NCBI GenBank assembly: GCA_015222065.1
Contig: JADFUQ010000284.1
Coordinates: forward strand, 1-16,222
Direction of reading: 5' to 3'
Length of the DNA stretch: 16,222 nt
Source of the DNA: Bacteroidota bacterium
Lineage (GTDB): Bacteria; Bacteroidota; Bacteroidia; Bacteroidales; VadinHA17
The translations under genes were made by a program, and so were the position numbers. Below the pieces are notes generated by a model. It was not told where the DNA came from. It searched no databases and saw only the letters and a program-made list of their open reading frames with translations. Shown piece after piece: positions 1-7,546 of the stretch (its first letter is position 1; each line of letters begins with the position of its first letter).

Positions 1-501
1 CTTCGCATAGGTGTTTCAACTGCTAAAGGAATTGCGTATGGTGCAGATATCCCCCTTATCTCGGTAAACACATTACATGCACTGAGCTTCGGAGCAATAT
101 CACATCCAAAGAATCCTTTTAGCATTTCTTCAGATAAAGAAAAAGTTTGGTACTGCCCTATGATTGATGCACGAAGAATGGAGGTTTTTTCTGCATTCTA
201 TAACGATAAAAATGAAATTAAACGCCCTGTTTCAGCAAATATTATCGACACAAACTCATTCTCTGATATATTATCTGAAAGACCGGTTTTGTTTTTTGGT
301 ACCGGATCTGATAAATCCAAATCTGTCCTAAATCATCCCAATGCCTTTTTTTTAGATGATGTTCTTCCGTCAGCGCGTTTTATGATCCCACTATCGAATA
401 AAGCATATAAAGAAAAAAACTTTGAGAACTCAGCTTACTTTGAGCCTTTCTACCTGAAGGACTTTATTGCTACAATACCCAAAAAGAAAATATACAGGTA
501 A
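1..501 (+). CDS. tsaB: TsaB, t6A37 tRNA-modification subunit (5' end outside window)
   Basis: The frame is open from the first base and ends at TAA 499-501. The ATG at 160 is internal, because conserved TsaB sequence lies upstream of it: LRIGVSTAKGIAYG at window codons 1-14, then IPLISVNTLHAL. Further hallmarks are PMIDARRMEVF (about 159-191) and a C-terminal FEPFYLKDF. TsaB (YeaZ) is an ASKHA-fold protein without its own catalytic role. It pairs with TsaD and, with TsaE, transfers threonylcarbamoyl made by TsaC to A37 of ANN-decoding tRNAs in the cytoplasm. About 167 residues are seen and roughly the first 60 are missing. The next gene on this strand is 171 bp away behind a repeat array, so co-transcription is uncertain. 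The family call rests on motif recognition. Confidence 0.9.
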   Translation, partial: LRIGVSTAKGIAYGADIPLISVNTLHALSFGAISHPKNPFSISSDKEKVWYCPMIDARRMEVFSAFYNDKNEIKRPVSANIIDTNSFSDILSERPVLFFGTGSDKSKSVLNHPNAFFLDDVLPSARFMIPLSNKAYKEKNFENSAYFEPFYLKDFIATIPKKKIYR

Positions 502-509
502 TAAAAAAG

Positions 510-580
510 TCGGCAATCGGCAATCGGCAGTTGGCAAAAGAGCAAAGAGCATAGGGCTAAGGGCTAAGAGTTGAAAGTAT
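510..580 (+). repeat. Heptanucleotide quasi-tandem array downstream of tsaB
   Basis: The array starts 8 nt after the tsaB stop. Four units of the type TCGGCAA fill 510-537. After a 1-nt slip, five units drifting from AGAGCAA through AGGGCTA to AGAGTTG fill 539-573, and a degenerate unit reaches 580. The period is 7 nt throughout although the unit sequence changes. There are no spacers, so it is not CRISPR, and no long ORF crosses it. The function is unknown. Confidence 0.8.
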
Positions 581-594
581 AGCTTATACTTACG

Positions 595-618
595 AATTAA
601 CCAATTAACAAATTAACT
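595..618 (+). repeat. Three AATTAACN octamers
   Basis: AATTAAC plus one variable base occurs three times in perfect 8-nt register (595-602, 603-610, 611-618). It lies between the heptad array and the DUF3108 start. The low complexity allows a chance origin, but it matches the style of the other intergenic arrays here. Confidence 0.6.
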
Positions 619-625
619 ATATTTG
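618..625 (+). promoter_or_regulatory. Possible -7 box for the DUF3108 gene
   Basis: TATATTTG fits the Bacteroidota -7 consensus TAnnTTTG and lies 47 nt before the ATG at 673. No TTTG is found about 19-21 bp upstream, so only half of a promoter is supported. Such octamers also arise by chance in AT-rich DNA. Confidence 0.25.
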
Positions 626-672
626 CTAAAAGCATTAAGGCATACTTTTTGAATAGTATAAATAAACGGTAA

Positions 673-1479
673 ATGAAAAGAATCTGTATCATATTGGTCT
701 CTCTTTTACTTGTTCTTGTAATCTTGTCTTTTAAAAAGTATGAGAATGAGCAATCAGATTCTCCTTATAAACCCGGTGAAAATCTTACCTATCTGATTCA
801 TTACGGTTTTATCAACGGAGGTAAAGCTTTTATCAACATTAACAACGATCTTATCCTTGACAAAAGGGCATATCATGTTAAAATTCAGGCAAAAACCACG
901 GGTATTGCAGATGCTCTTTACAAGGTTAGGGATACTTATGAAAGTTACATTGATCCCTCTACCGATCTGCCGGTTAAAGCCATTCGTAACATCAGCGAAG
1001 GCAGGTACAAAAGATACAATGAGGTGCTGTTCGATCATGAATCCAGGACCGATTCATCGCTGGTTTATAGCCAGACTTCCGGTCTTCAGGTTGTCCCAAA
1101 AAACATACACGATATACTATCAGGGTTTTATTACATGAGAAAATATTATATCTCCGATGATATTAATAAAGGAGATACAATTCATATTAAAACCTATTTC
1201 ACAGATGAATTATTCCCTCTTTCTATTTGTTATAAAGGAACGGAAACTATCAGAACAAAACTCGGTAAAGTTGAATGTTACCGTTTCGACCCGGTTACTG
1301 AAGTAGGCCGGCTTTTTAAAACTGAAAATGATATGTCAATATGGTTTTCAAAAGACAAGAATTTTATACCTGTCAGAATCAGGTTTGACATATATGTAGG
1401 TTCGGTAAAAGTTGATTTAATAGAATACAAAGGAATTAAACACGATTTTGAAAGTTTGATAAAACAGGATGTCAAATAG
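673..1479 (+). CDS. DUF3108 family exported protein
   Basis: This 268-residue protein has an N-terminal basic stretch (MKR) and a hydrophobic segment at about residues 4-20 (ILVSLLLVLVIL). That suggests Sec export or an N-terminal anchor. No lipobox Cys follows the hydrophobic core. The mature part begins with YKPGENLTYLIHYGFINGGKAF, the signature opening of DUF3108, followed by a mostly beta-type sequence to the C terminus. The family is common in Bacteroidota and Proteobacteria, is periplasmic or outer-membrane associated, and has no established biochemical role, so none is assigned. The ATG at 673 is chosen because it precedes the signal segment directly. The stop TAG (1477-1479) lies inside an octamer array. 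It sits between tsaB and efp on the same strand, but the gaps of 171 and 248 bp argue against a tight operon. Confidence 0.85.
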   Translation: MKRICIILVSLLLVLVILSFKKYENEQSDSPYKPGENLTYLIHYGFINGGKAFININNDLILDKRAYHVKIQAKTTGIADALYKVRDTYESYIDPSTDLPVKAIRNISEGRYKRYNEVLFDHESRTDSSLVYSQTSGLQVVPKNIHDILSGFYYMRKYYISDDINKGDTIHIKTYFTDELFPLSICYKGTETIRTKLGKVECYRFDPVTEVGRLFKTENDMSIWFSKDKNFIPVRIRFDIYVGSVKVDLIEYKGIKHDFESLIKQDVK

Positions 1480-1506
1480 TCACAAAGTCGAAGGGTCCTA
1501 AGAGTT
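1471..1506 (+). repeat. Octamer array across the DUF3108 stop codon
   Basis: GTC recurs exactly every 8 nt at 1471, 1479, 1487 and 1495, followed by a degenerate GTT at 1504. Units include GTCAAATA and GTCGAAGG. The array starts within the last codons of the DUF3108 gene and supplies its TAG stop. It faces an inverted array at 1613-1652. AAATAGTC at 1474-1481 is the exact reverse complement of GACTATTT at 1645-1652. Confidence 0.7.
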
Positions 1507-1612
1507 ACAAAAATAATATTTTGGCTTGCGTAAATACACATTTAAAGAAGCAATCCCAATAGAATATCTTTTGTGCTTTTGAATTATTTTCAGTTTAACC
1601 CTCTTACTATTC

Positions 1613-1652
1613 GCCTCTTTGACTTTTTGACCCTTTGACACTTCGACTATTT
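1613..1652 (-). repeat. Inverted octamer array upstream of efp
   Basis: GAC recurs every 8 nt on the + strand at 1621, 1629, 1637 and 1645, preceded by an in-phase GCCTCTTT at 1613. Read on the - strand the units are of the type nnnnnGTC, the same family as the array at 1471-1506 but inverted. Together they bracket about 110 bp in which no gene was recognised. The first unit here, as read on the - strand, is identical to AAATAGTC of the left array, and a second pair matches 7 of 8 (GAAGGGTC versus AAAGGGTC). Confidence 0.7.
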
Positions 1653-1727
1653 AACCTTTTTCCTTTATCTTCTTGCATTATTCGTTGTTTTTCAATTATT
1701 TTGTTTGTTATAATAAATCTTTTATTC

Positions 1728-2297
1728 ATGGCAACAACTGCAGATTTCAGAAACGGGCTTTGTATTGAATTCAACAATGATTTATATGCTATTGTCCAAT
1801 TCCAGCATGTTAAACCGGGAAAAGGACCGGCATTCGTCAGGACAAAACTTAAAAGTGTCACTACCGGCAAAGTAATTGAAAACACTTTTACTTCAGGCCA
1901 TAAGGTTACAGTGGCAAGAATTGAAAGACGACCTTATCAATTCCTTTACAAAGATGATCTGGGATATCATTTTATGCATACCGGAACTTTTGAACAGGTA
2001 GCAATTCAGGAAGATATTATTACCAATTCCGATCTGCTTAAAGAAAGTCAGGAGGTTGAAATTACATACCACGACGAGACTGAGACTCCTATATCATGTG
2101 AGTTGCCTCCTTTTATAACAATGGAAGTAATTTATACCGAGCCGGGAGTAAAGGGTGATACTTCTTCTACCAGTTCACTCAAACCGGCGGAAGTAGAGAC
2201 AGGAGCAAGTATTATGGTCCCATTGTTTGTAAATACCGGAGACAAAATAAAAATCGATACAAGAGATAAAACATATTCCGAAAGGGCAAAGGCTTGA
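1728..2297 (+). CDS. efp: Elongation factor P
   Basis: EF-P binds between the P and E sites and relieves ribosomes stalled on polyproline. The 189-residue product matches the usual length of about 188. The N-terminal KOW-like domain carries KPGKGPAF at residues 29-36, where Lys32 corresponds to the modified Lys34 of E. coli EF-P. TGKVIENTF follows, then the OB domains, and the protein ends with IKIDTRDKTYSERAKA, the conserved C-terminal motif of the family. The ATG at 1728 (MATTADFRNG) matches family starts. The frame stays open upstream to a TTG at 1635, but that extension is hydrophobic, non-conserved and runs into an octamer array, so it was rejected. No Shine-Dalgarno motif is visible, as is common in the phylum. 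Which Lys32 modification system is used cannot be told from this window. Confidence 0.95.
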   Translation: MATTADFRNGLCIEFNNDLYAIVQFQHVKPGKGPAFVRTKLKSVTTGKVIENTFTSGHKVTVARIERRPYQFLYKDDLGYHFMHTGTFEQVAIQEDIITNSDLLKESQEVEITYHDETETPISCELPPFITMEVIYTEPGVKGDTSSTSSLKPAEVETGASIMVPLFVNTGDKIKIDTRDKTYSERAKA

Positions 2298-2326
2298 ACT
2301 CGTAACTCGTAACCCGTAACTCGTAA
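2297..2326 (+). repeat. AACTCGT heptamer array starting in the efp stop codon
   Basis: Four tandem heptamers occupy 2297-2324: AACTCGT twice, AACCCGT, then AACTCGT, followed by AA. The first base is the last base of the efp TGA (2295-2297). This is the cleanest of the intergenic arrays, with one substitution in 28 bases. Confidence 0.85.
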
Positions 2327-2369
2327 TATTCTGAACATTTTATCATTTAATAAAAGGATCCGTTCAAAT

Positions 2370-3602
2370 ATGACAAAAAGGGCATCCAAACAAAGACTAC
2401 AGCTATCAAAATTCAAACTTAACTCCTTACTTGAGATCACAAGAGCTATAAATGAAAACCTGACTACAGAAGAATTACTTGAACGGTATCAGAAACTTCT
2501 GCGTGAAGATCTGAATATTGGAAAAATTCTAATATATAAATATGGTGAACACTGGGAAAACATTTTAAGTTCAGGTTGCGATAAAAATGCTTATGAAAAC
2601 ATCAGTGTAGAAAATGATCTTTTAGAGCATAAGGAAATTACTTTTGTCCCTTCTTCAGAAGAAAATAAATTAAGTTCTTTTGATATTATTATTCCTGTTT
2701 TCAATAAAAATGTGCCCCTGGCATATGTTCTAATAGGTGATATTGATGAAGAGGCAGAGGGTATGAGTCCAGTACTGAAACATCTCCATTTTATTCAGAC
2801 ACTCTCCAATATAATCATGGTAGCTATTGAAAATATCAGGCTTTTTAATGAAATTCTCCGCCAGGAAGCATTCAAAAAGGAGCTTGAACTGGCTTCTAAA
2901 ATGCAAAACCTTCTTATACCGGACAATGTACACCTCCCACAGAACAAGAATTTATTTACCACAGGGTTTTATCAGCCTCACTATGATATCGGTGGTGATT
3001 ATTACGACTGTTTATACCTGAGCAATAATGATATCGGGTTCTGTATTGCCGATGTATCGGGAAAAGGGATCTCTGCAGCTTTGTTAATGGCTAATTTTCA
3101 AGCTAATATGAGAGCTTTATTTACTCATGATATCCGGCTTGAGTCACTTGTTACAAAGTTAAACGAACGTGTAATAAGAAGTGTACAGGGAGAAAAATTT
3201 ATCACATTATTCGTTGCCAGGTATAATTTTGAGTCTCACAAACTTGAATATATTAACGCGGCTCACAACCCCCCTGTTATATACTATTCCGATTCAAAAG
3301 AAATAGTTATGCCGGAAACCAGTTGTGTTGGGATGGGAATGTTAGATGAAATACCTGTTATAAGGAAAGGATTGATAAAAATTGTTGAACACACAAAGAT
3401 TCTTTGTTATACCGATGGTTTGTCAGAACTCCCTGATGAAAATGGAAAAGAGATTGGCACAAGTATTATTGAGAAATATATTTCCAATAAAACCCGAATA
3501 GATAAAAATATCGGGCAGATAATAAGAAGCCAGAAAATACCTGATGGAAATGACAGAATGTTTGATGATATCTCCATTCTTGGAGTTGAGCTTTTTGTCT
3601 GA
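2370..3602 (+). CDS. GAF-PP2C (SpoIIE/RsbU-type) serine phosphatase
   Basis: This 410-residue soluble protein probably dephosphorylates a phosphoserine or phosphothreonine regulator such as an anti-anti-sigma factor; no such partner is in the window. Residues about 15-160 form a GAF-like sensor, with LEITRAINENLTTEELLERYQ at its start. A linker helix at about 160-182 ends in ELELASKMQNLLIP, the usual entry to SpoIIE domains. The PP2C/SpoIIE domain (about 195-408) keeps its metal-binding acidic motifs: GGDYYD (208-213), IADVSGKG (226-233), YTDG (347-350) and the DD pair at 399-400. It therefore looks catalytically intact. AAAGGA at 2353-2358, 11 nt before the ATG, may be a weak ribosome binding site. 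The stop lies 4 bp from the stop of the convergent ligase gene, leaving no room for a separate terminator. Confidence 0.9.
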   Translation: MTKRASKQRLQLSKFKLNSLLEITRAINENLTTEELLERYQKLLREDLNIGKILIYKYGEHWENILSSGCDKNAYENISVENDLLEHKEITFVPSSEENKLSSFDIIIPVFNKNVPLAYVLIGDIDEEAEGMSPVLKHLHFIQTLSNIIMVAIENIRLFNEILRQEAFKKELELASKMQNLLIPDNVHLPQNKNLFTTGFYQPHYDIGGDYYDCLYLSNNDIGFCIADVSGKGISAALLMANFQANMRALFTHDIRLESLVTKLNERVIRSVQGEKFITLFVARYNFESHKLEYINAAHNPPVIYYSDSKEIVMPETSCVGMGMLDEIPVIRKGLIKIVEHTKILCYTDGLSELPDENGKEIGTSIIEKYISNKTRIDKNIGQIIRSQKIPDGNDRMFDDISILGVELFV

Positions 3603-3606
3603 TTAT

Positions 3607-5064
3607 TTATCCACAAGATTTCTCTCCTGCCCCTTTACCATATATATCCAGCACAACAAGAACAGCTATAAATCCCCAGAATGGAGCTGATGCTTTATCG
3701 GTGTCAAGAAAATTGTTCATCATTCCATGCATGAAATATGTCGTCAGTCCTATAAAAGCACCAAGTGCCAATGACCCTGTCCATGTTCCTTTTAGTTTAT
3801 ACCATACCCGAATACCGGTAGATATTGTCGCTAAAACTATTAATAAAAAGGATATCGTTCCCAGGACTCCCGATTCTGTCAGTGGTCCAATAAACTCACT
3901 GTGAGCATTCCCCAAATCTCCAAAATTGGTGCTTATTATTGTTTTTTCTGTTGAATGTTGAAAAGGGGCATAAAGGAACATATAAGTTCCCGGTCCCCAG
4001 CCGAAAACCGGTCTTTCTTTAAACATCCGTAAAGCAGATTCCCAGCGATTGATCCTTTCAAGATTAGATGCATCTGAAGTGATATTGGAAATGGATTGTA
4101 CATGTTCAGCCAGATCAGCGGACGAATCCTGCCGGTTTTCCTCCAGCTCCATCAGGATATTACTCCTGAACAGGTATCCCGCTGCTATCAGCATTCCAAT
4201 TACCAATATCAGCAAATAGAATCTCACCCTTAACTTAATAAGTAAATACACAACAAACGCACCTGCCAGGCTTATCCATCCTGCTCGTGTATATGAAAAA
4301 ATCATGGCAAATGATAAAAACAACAGTAAAAAAGCCCATTGAATCTTATAAACGGATCCTTTCCCGTGAAGTGAAGAAAGGAAAGCAATAATAACCGGAA
4401 TATACATTGCAATGACTGCACCATAAGCAGTGTGATCATTATAAAACGGATGAACAGCCGAGTGGGCAGCTTCCTGATTAATCAATCCAAACCTGGAGTG
4501 ATTAATTAATGTATAAATAATAACCAAAGATAATCCTGCAAGATAAGCTTTGAAAAACCATTTTATATTTTCAGGTTTTTTAAAACAGTACGCCGCAAGG
4601 AAAAAGTATCCTGTAACAAACCATAATCTGGCAATAAAAAACTTAAATGAAACAACAGGTAAAGTACTTGTAACTGATGTGATAAATATCCAGATCAAAT
4701 TAAAATATATCGCCAGTGAGACGGGATGAGTGAATATTTTCCGGTCAACCTGTTTTTCATAACCCAGTTTGAAAACAAACAGGATCATCGCTCCAAATAA
4801 CAAAGGTTCAGTTGGAAGATATAAATCTACTGACAATCCGGGTACAATTTCTGTAAGGGGAACTGATAATGGAGTGAGAAAAACAATAACAAGAAAAAGT
4901 TTATCGAGCGCAAGAAAGGCAAGGAGCAATAACAATAAAATAAAAGGGAGCAGATTTAGAATAAAAATTTCTTTATATACAAGCAAGCCGTTAACTATCA
5001 CAAACAGTGTGGCAGCCAAATATATCCACAAATTTTGCTTTGAACTTTCAGAAAAACGGATCAT
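3607..5064 (-). CDS. O-antigen ligase/polymerase-like membrane protein (Wzy_C family)
   Basis: The 485-residue polytopic protein has about ten or more hydrophobic segments, beginning near residues 11-29 and 34-52 and continuing to about 463-473. A large extracytoplasmic loop at about 300-400 carries the Wzy_C/WaaL hallmarks ERINRWESALRMFKERPVFGWG (336-357) and NAHSEFIGPLTESGVLG (386-402), with His388 in the usual conserved position. SYTRAGW (257-263) is another family motif. Such proteins either join O-antigen or exopolysaccharide to a lipid carrier or polymerise repeat units; sequence alone does not separate WaaL from Wzy. The ATG at 5062-5064 begins 2 nt after the wzz-like stop, so the two are almost certainly co-transcribed and probably act on the same glycan. 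No glycosyltransferase or flippase gene is near. Confidence 0.85.
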   Translation of the reverse strand: MIRFSESSKQNLWIYLAATLFVIVNGLLVYKEIFILNLLPFILLLLLLAFLALDKLFLVIVFLTPLSVPLTEIVPGLSVDLYLPTEPLLFGAMILFVFKLGYEKQVDRKIFTHPVSLAIYFNLIWIFITSVTSTLPVVSFKFFIARLWFVTGYFFLAAYCFKKPENIKWFFKAYLAGLSLVIIYTLINHSRFGLINQEAAHSAVHPFYNDHTAYGAVIAMYIPVIIAFLSSLHGKGSVYKIQWAFLLLFLSFAMIFSYTRAGWISLAGAFVVYLLIKLRVRFYLLILVIGMLIAAGYLFRSNILMELEENRQDSSADLAEHVQSISNITSDASNLERINRWESALRMFKERPVFGWGPGTYMFLYAPFQHSTEKTIISTNFGDLGNAHSEFIGPLTESGVLGTISFLLIVLATISTGIRVWYKLKGTWTGSLALGAFIGLTTYFMHGMMNNFLDTDKASAPFWGFIAVLVVLDIYGKGAGEKSCG

Positions 5065-5066
5065 AT

Positions 5067-6083
5067 TTACGGTTGTTCTCTGAGAACAGATTCTGCTGCA
5101 ATTAATAGTAAAAACGTCAGAAGGAAAGCAGACATTGTAGAAGTAATAACAATTAGTGTCCTGCGAGGATAAGCTTTTTTCTCAGATACTTTTGCTTCAT
5201 TTACAATAAAAGTGTGAGGCAGGTTCTGCTCCAAATCTACTTTAGTCTGAACAAATTTCTCTTTCAAATTGCTTAACCGTGCACTTTCATTCTCAAGAAA
5301 TTCTTTCAAAAAAAGATATGCCCCCCCATATTCCCCAAGCTTTTTAATCTGCTCTTCGAGTTTTTCAGCCACGAAAGTATTCTCTTCTAAAACAGCTTTC
5401 AGATAGGTTTCATTTAAGCCGGCTGACTGTGCTTCATAGTCATAAATCCCCATTTCACCAATTTGTTTCAGGGAATCTTCCAGCTCTTTAATCTCTACCT
5501 GAAGTGTCAAATATTCCTTCTTCACTATCTGATATGCCTCAATGGCTCTTCTTTTCCTCATCCTGTTTATTGTAGAATCAAGCATAGCTGCAATATCGTT
5601 CCCCATACCGGCGGCAATTTCAGGATCGGTATCTAATACTTCTATCTCAACCGACATGTATTCAGTTTTTCTGAATGAGATATTATTTTTCATAATATTA
5701 AATAATTGCGTATATCGATATTTTGATTCGGGATCAATATCATAATGATCAAACAGATTATACTTACTAATTAAAAAATCCCGTATTTCATCTGAATAAA
5801 GGATTTGCAGAAGTTTTTCCGTCTCTTCTTCCTCTCCGAATTGCAGAACCCCCTTTTCTCCATAACTACCTGATGTTGAAATCAGTGCTTTGGAAACTGA
5901 AGTTGAGGAAGCCGGAAAAAGAATTACTGTTGATCGAAAACGTGGTGTGATAAGTAAAGAAACCAATACCGATACTATAAGTGCAATAATTGATACTATA
6001 ATAAGTGGTTTTCTTTTACTGTACATGAAAAAAAGCAGATTGGTGGTATTGAAATTCAAATCTGTTTCGGCTGGTTTTTTCAT
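5067..6083 (-). CDS. Wzz-type polysaccharide chain-length determinant
   Basis: This 338-residue inner-membrane protein has the polysaccharide co-polymerase layout. A first membrane helix lies at about 26-46, followed by PRFRSTVILFPASS, which is typical of the Wzz N-terminal domain. A long periplasmic part is rich in predicted coiled coil (about 160-290: many E, K and L residues). A second membrane helix lies at about 307-328, preceded by the conserved proline-containing approach (FIVNEAKVSEKKAYPRR). No C-terminal tyrosine-kinase domain or Walker motif is present, so it is not a Wzc fusion. The family sets chain length of O-antigen or exopolysaccharide together with a polymerase, which fits the ligase/polymerase-like gene 2 nt downstream. 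It starts 84 bp after tyrS on the same strand, and no separate promoter was recognised, so read-through from tyrS is possible. Confidence 0.85.
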   Translation of the reverse strand: MKKPAETDLNFNTTNLLFFMYSKRKPLIIVSIIALIVSVLVSLLITPRFRSTVILFPASSTSVSKALISTSGSYGEKGVLQFGEEEETEKLLQILYSDEIRDFLISKYNLFDHYDIDPESKYRYTQLFNIMKNNISFRKTEYMSVEIEVLDTDPEIAAGMGNDIAAMLDSTINRMRKRRAIEAYQIVKKEYLTLQVEIKELEDSLKQIGEMGIYDYEAQSAGLNETYLKAVLEENTFVAEKLEEQIKKLGEYGGAYLFLKEFLENESARLSNLKEKFVQTKVDLEQNLPHTFIVNEAKVSEKKAYPRRTLIVITSTMSAFLLTFLLLIAAESVLREQP

Positions 6084-6167
6084 TGTTAATTTTTTTTGAA
6101 ATTAAGATACCTGAATGCCTGCAGTTAGTGTTTTGAAGTAACGTAACAAAAGCACGAAAAAGTATAT

Positions 6168-7463
6168 TCAGGAAATGACTTTAAGCAGGAAATAATTTTT
6201 TTTGCCTTTCTGCACCAGTAAATATTTATTATTGATCAGGTTTGATTGAGAGATTTTAACTTCAGGATCTGCTATTTTGGTCTTATTCAGACTTAATGCT
6301 CCACCTTTCATAAACCGCTTCATTTCTCCCTTAGATTGAAAAACCTGTGCTTTTTCTGTTAAAAGTTCCAGGAGGCCAATTCCGGAAATTATTTCTTTGC
6401 TGCTAACATCAAATGTTGGAACTCCTTCAAACACAGAAAGGAATGTTTCTTCATCCAGTTTTTGTAATTGTTCAGTAGTAGCTTTACCAAATAATATACC
6501 GGATGCCTCAATTGCAGTTTCATAATCCTTTTCAGAATGAACCATAATTGTCACTTCTCTTGCAAGGGTTTTTTGAAGCAATCGTTGGTGCGGAGCATTT
6601 TTATGTTCATCAATTAAAGTATTGATTTTATCTTTAGACAGGAAAGTAAATATTTTGATATATTTTTCCGCGTCTTCATCAGACACATTCAGCCAGAACT
6701 GGTAAAACTTATAGGGTGAGGTTTTTTTCGGATCAAGCCATACATTCCCCGCTTCTGTTTTTCCAAATTTTCCTCCGTTAGATTTGGTAATAAGCGGGCT
6801 TGTCAGTGCAAAAGCCTCGCCTTGTTCTTTTCGCCGGATCAATTCTGTACCGGTAACAATATTTCCCCATTGGTCAGATCCTCCCATCTGCAGTTTGCAG
6901 TTCTTTTCCTTGTAAAGATGCAGGAAATCATACCCTTGTACCAGCTGGTATGAAAATTCCGTGAAAGACATTCCTGACCCGGTTTCCGGATCAAGACGTT
7001 TTTTTACCGATTCTTTTGCTATCAAATAATTAACTGTAAGATGCTTGCCTATATCACGAATAAATTCTAAAAAACTGAATGTTTTCATCCAGTCGTAATT
7101 ATTTACCACCTCTGCAGCATTAGGTTTTTCCCGATCAAAATCAAGAAATTTTTCAAGTTGTTTTCTTATAGCACCCTGATTGTGACGCAATTCTTTCTCA
7201 TCAAGCAGGTTTCTTTCCTGCGACTTTCCTGAAGGGTCGCCTATCATACCTGTTGCACCACCAATAAGCACAAGAGGTTTGTGTCCTGCACGCTGGAATT
7301 GTTGCAGGATCATAATTCCTACAAGATTACCTATATGTAACGAATCAGAAGAAGGATCGAAGCCAATATAGGCAGTTGTTTTTTCTTTTTCTAACTGCTT
7401 TTCTGTTCCGGGCATAATATCGTGAATCATGCCTCTCCATTTTAATTCTTCAATAAAACCCAT
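6168..7463 (-). CDS. tyrS: Tyrosyl-tRNA synthetase
   Basis: This 431-residue class I aminoacyl-tRNA synthetase charges tRNA-Tyr with tyrosine using ATP. The HIGH motif appears as HIGN (43-46). The tyrosine pocket and Rossmann-fold residues include AYIGFDPSSDSLH (31-43), IGGATGMIGDPSGK (67-80) and GGSDQWGNI (194-202). The KMSKS loop is KFGKT (232-236), the usual bacterial TyrRS variant. The C-terminal 80 or so residues form an S4 RNA-binding domain (FMKGGALSLNKTKI and following). Length and motifs are normal and complete. The ATG at 7461-7463 opens the conserved MGFIEELKWRGMIHD. Its stop is 84 bp from the Wzz-like gene. Upstream lies a 297-bp gap filled by a heptamer inverted-repeat module, so its promoter is not obvious. 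Confidence 0.97.
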   Translation of the reverse strand: MGFIEELKWRGMIHDIMPGTEKQLEKEKTTAYIGFDPSSDSLHIGNLVGIMILQQFQRAGHKPLVLIGGATGMIGDPSGKSQERNLLDEKELRHNQGAIRKQLEKFLDFDREKPNAAEVVNNYDWMKTFSFLEFIRDIGKHLTVNYLIAKESVKKRLDPETGSGMSFTEFSYQLVQGYDFLHLYKEKNCKLQMGGSDQWGNIVTGTELIRRKEQGEAFALTSPLITKSNGGKFGKTEAGNVWLDPKKTSPYKFYQFWLNVSDEDAEKYIKIFTFLSKDKINTLIDEHKNAPHQRLLQKTLAREVTIMVHSEKDYETAIEASGILFGKATTEQLQKLDEETFLSVFEGVPTFDVSSKEIISGIGLLELLTEKAQVFQSKGEMKRFMKGGALSLNKTKIADPEVKISQSNLINNKYLLVQKGKKNYFLLKVIS

Positions 7464-7546
7464 TTATAAAACTTTTTACTTATAACTTTCTATTTAAACA
7501 CCTATCATAGAGCCCGTCTATAAAGTCGAAAAAATAAATATTTTAG

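Noticed and set aside
160..501. tsaB starting at the ATG at 160
   Set aside because: Conserved TsaB sequence (RIGVSTAKG) continues upstream in the same frame to the window edge, so the ATG is internal.
510..580. CRISPR-like array in the short tandem repeats
   Set aside because: Units of 7-8 nt are directly contiguous with no spacers, and no cas gene is present.
1635..1727. N-terminal extension of EF-P from a TTG at 1635
   Set aside because: The extra 31 residues are hydrophobic and unlike EF-P, and they arise from the octamer array. The ATG at 1728 gives the family length.
6110..6172. CCTGAAT/ATTCAGG inverted repeat around the tyrS stop as a terminator
   Set aside because: Only 7 bp with a 49-nt loop and no T-run, so it is likely chance.
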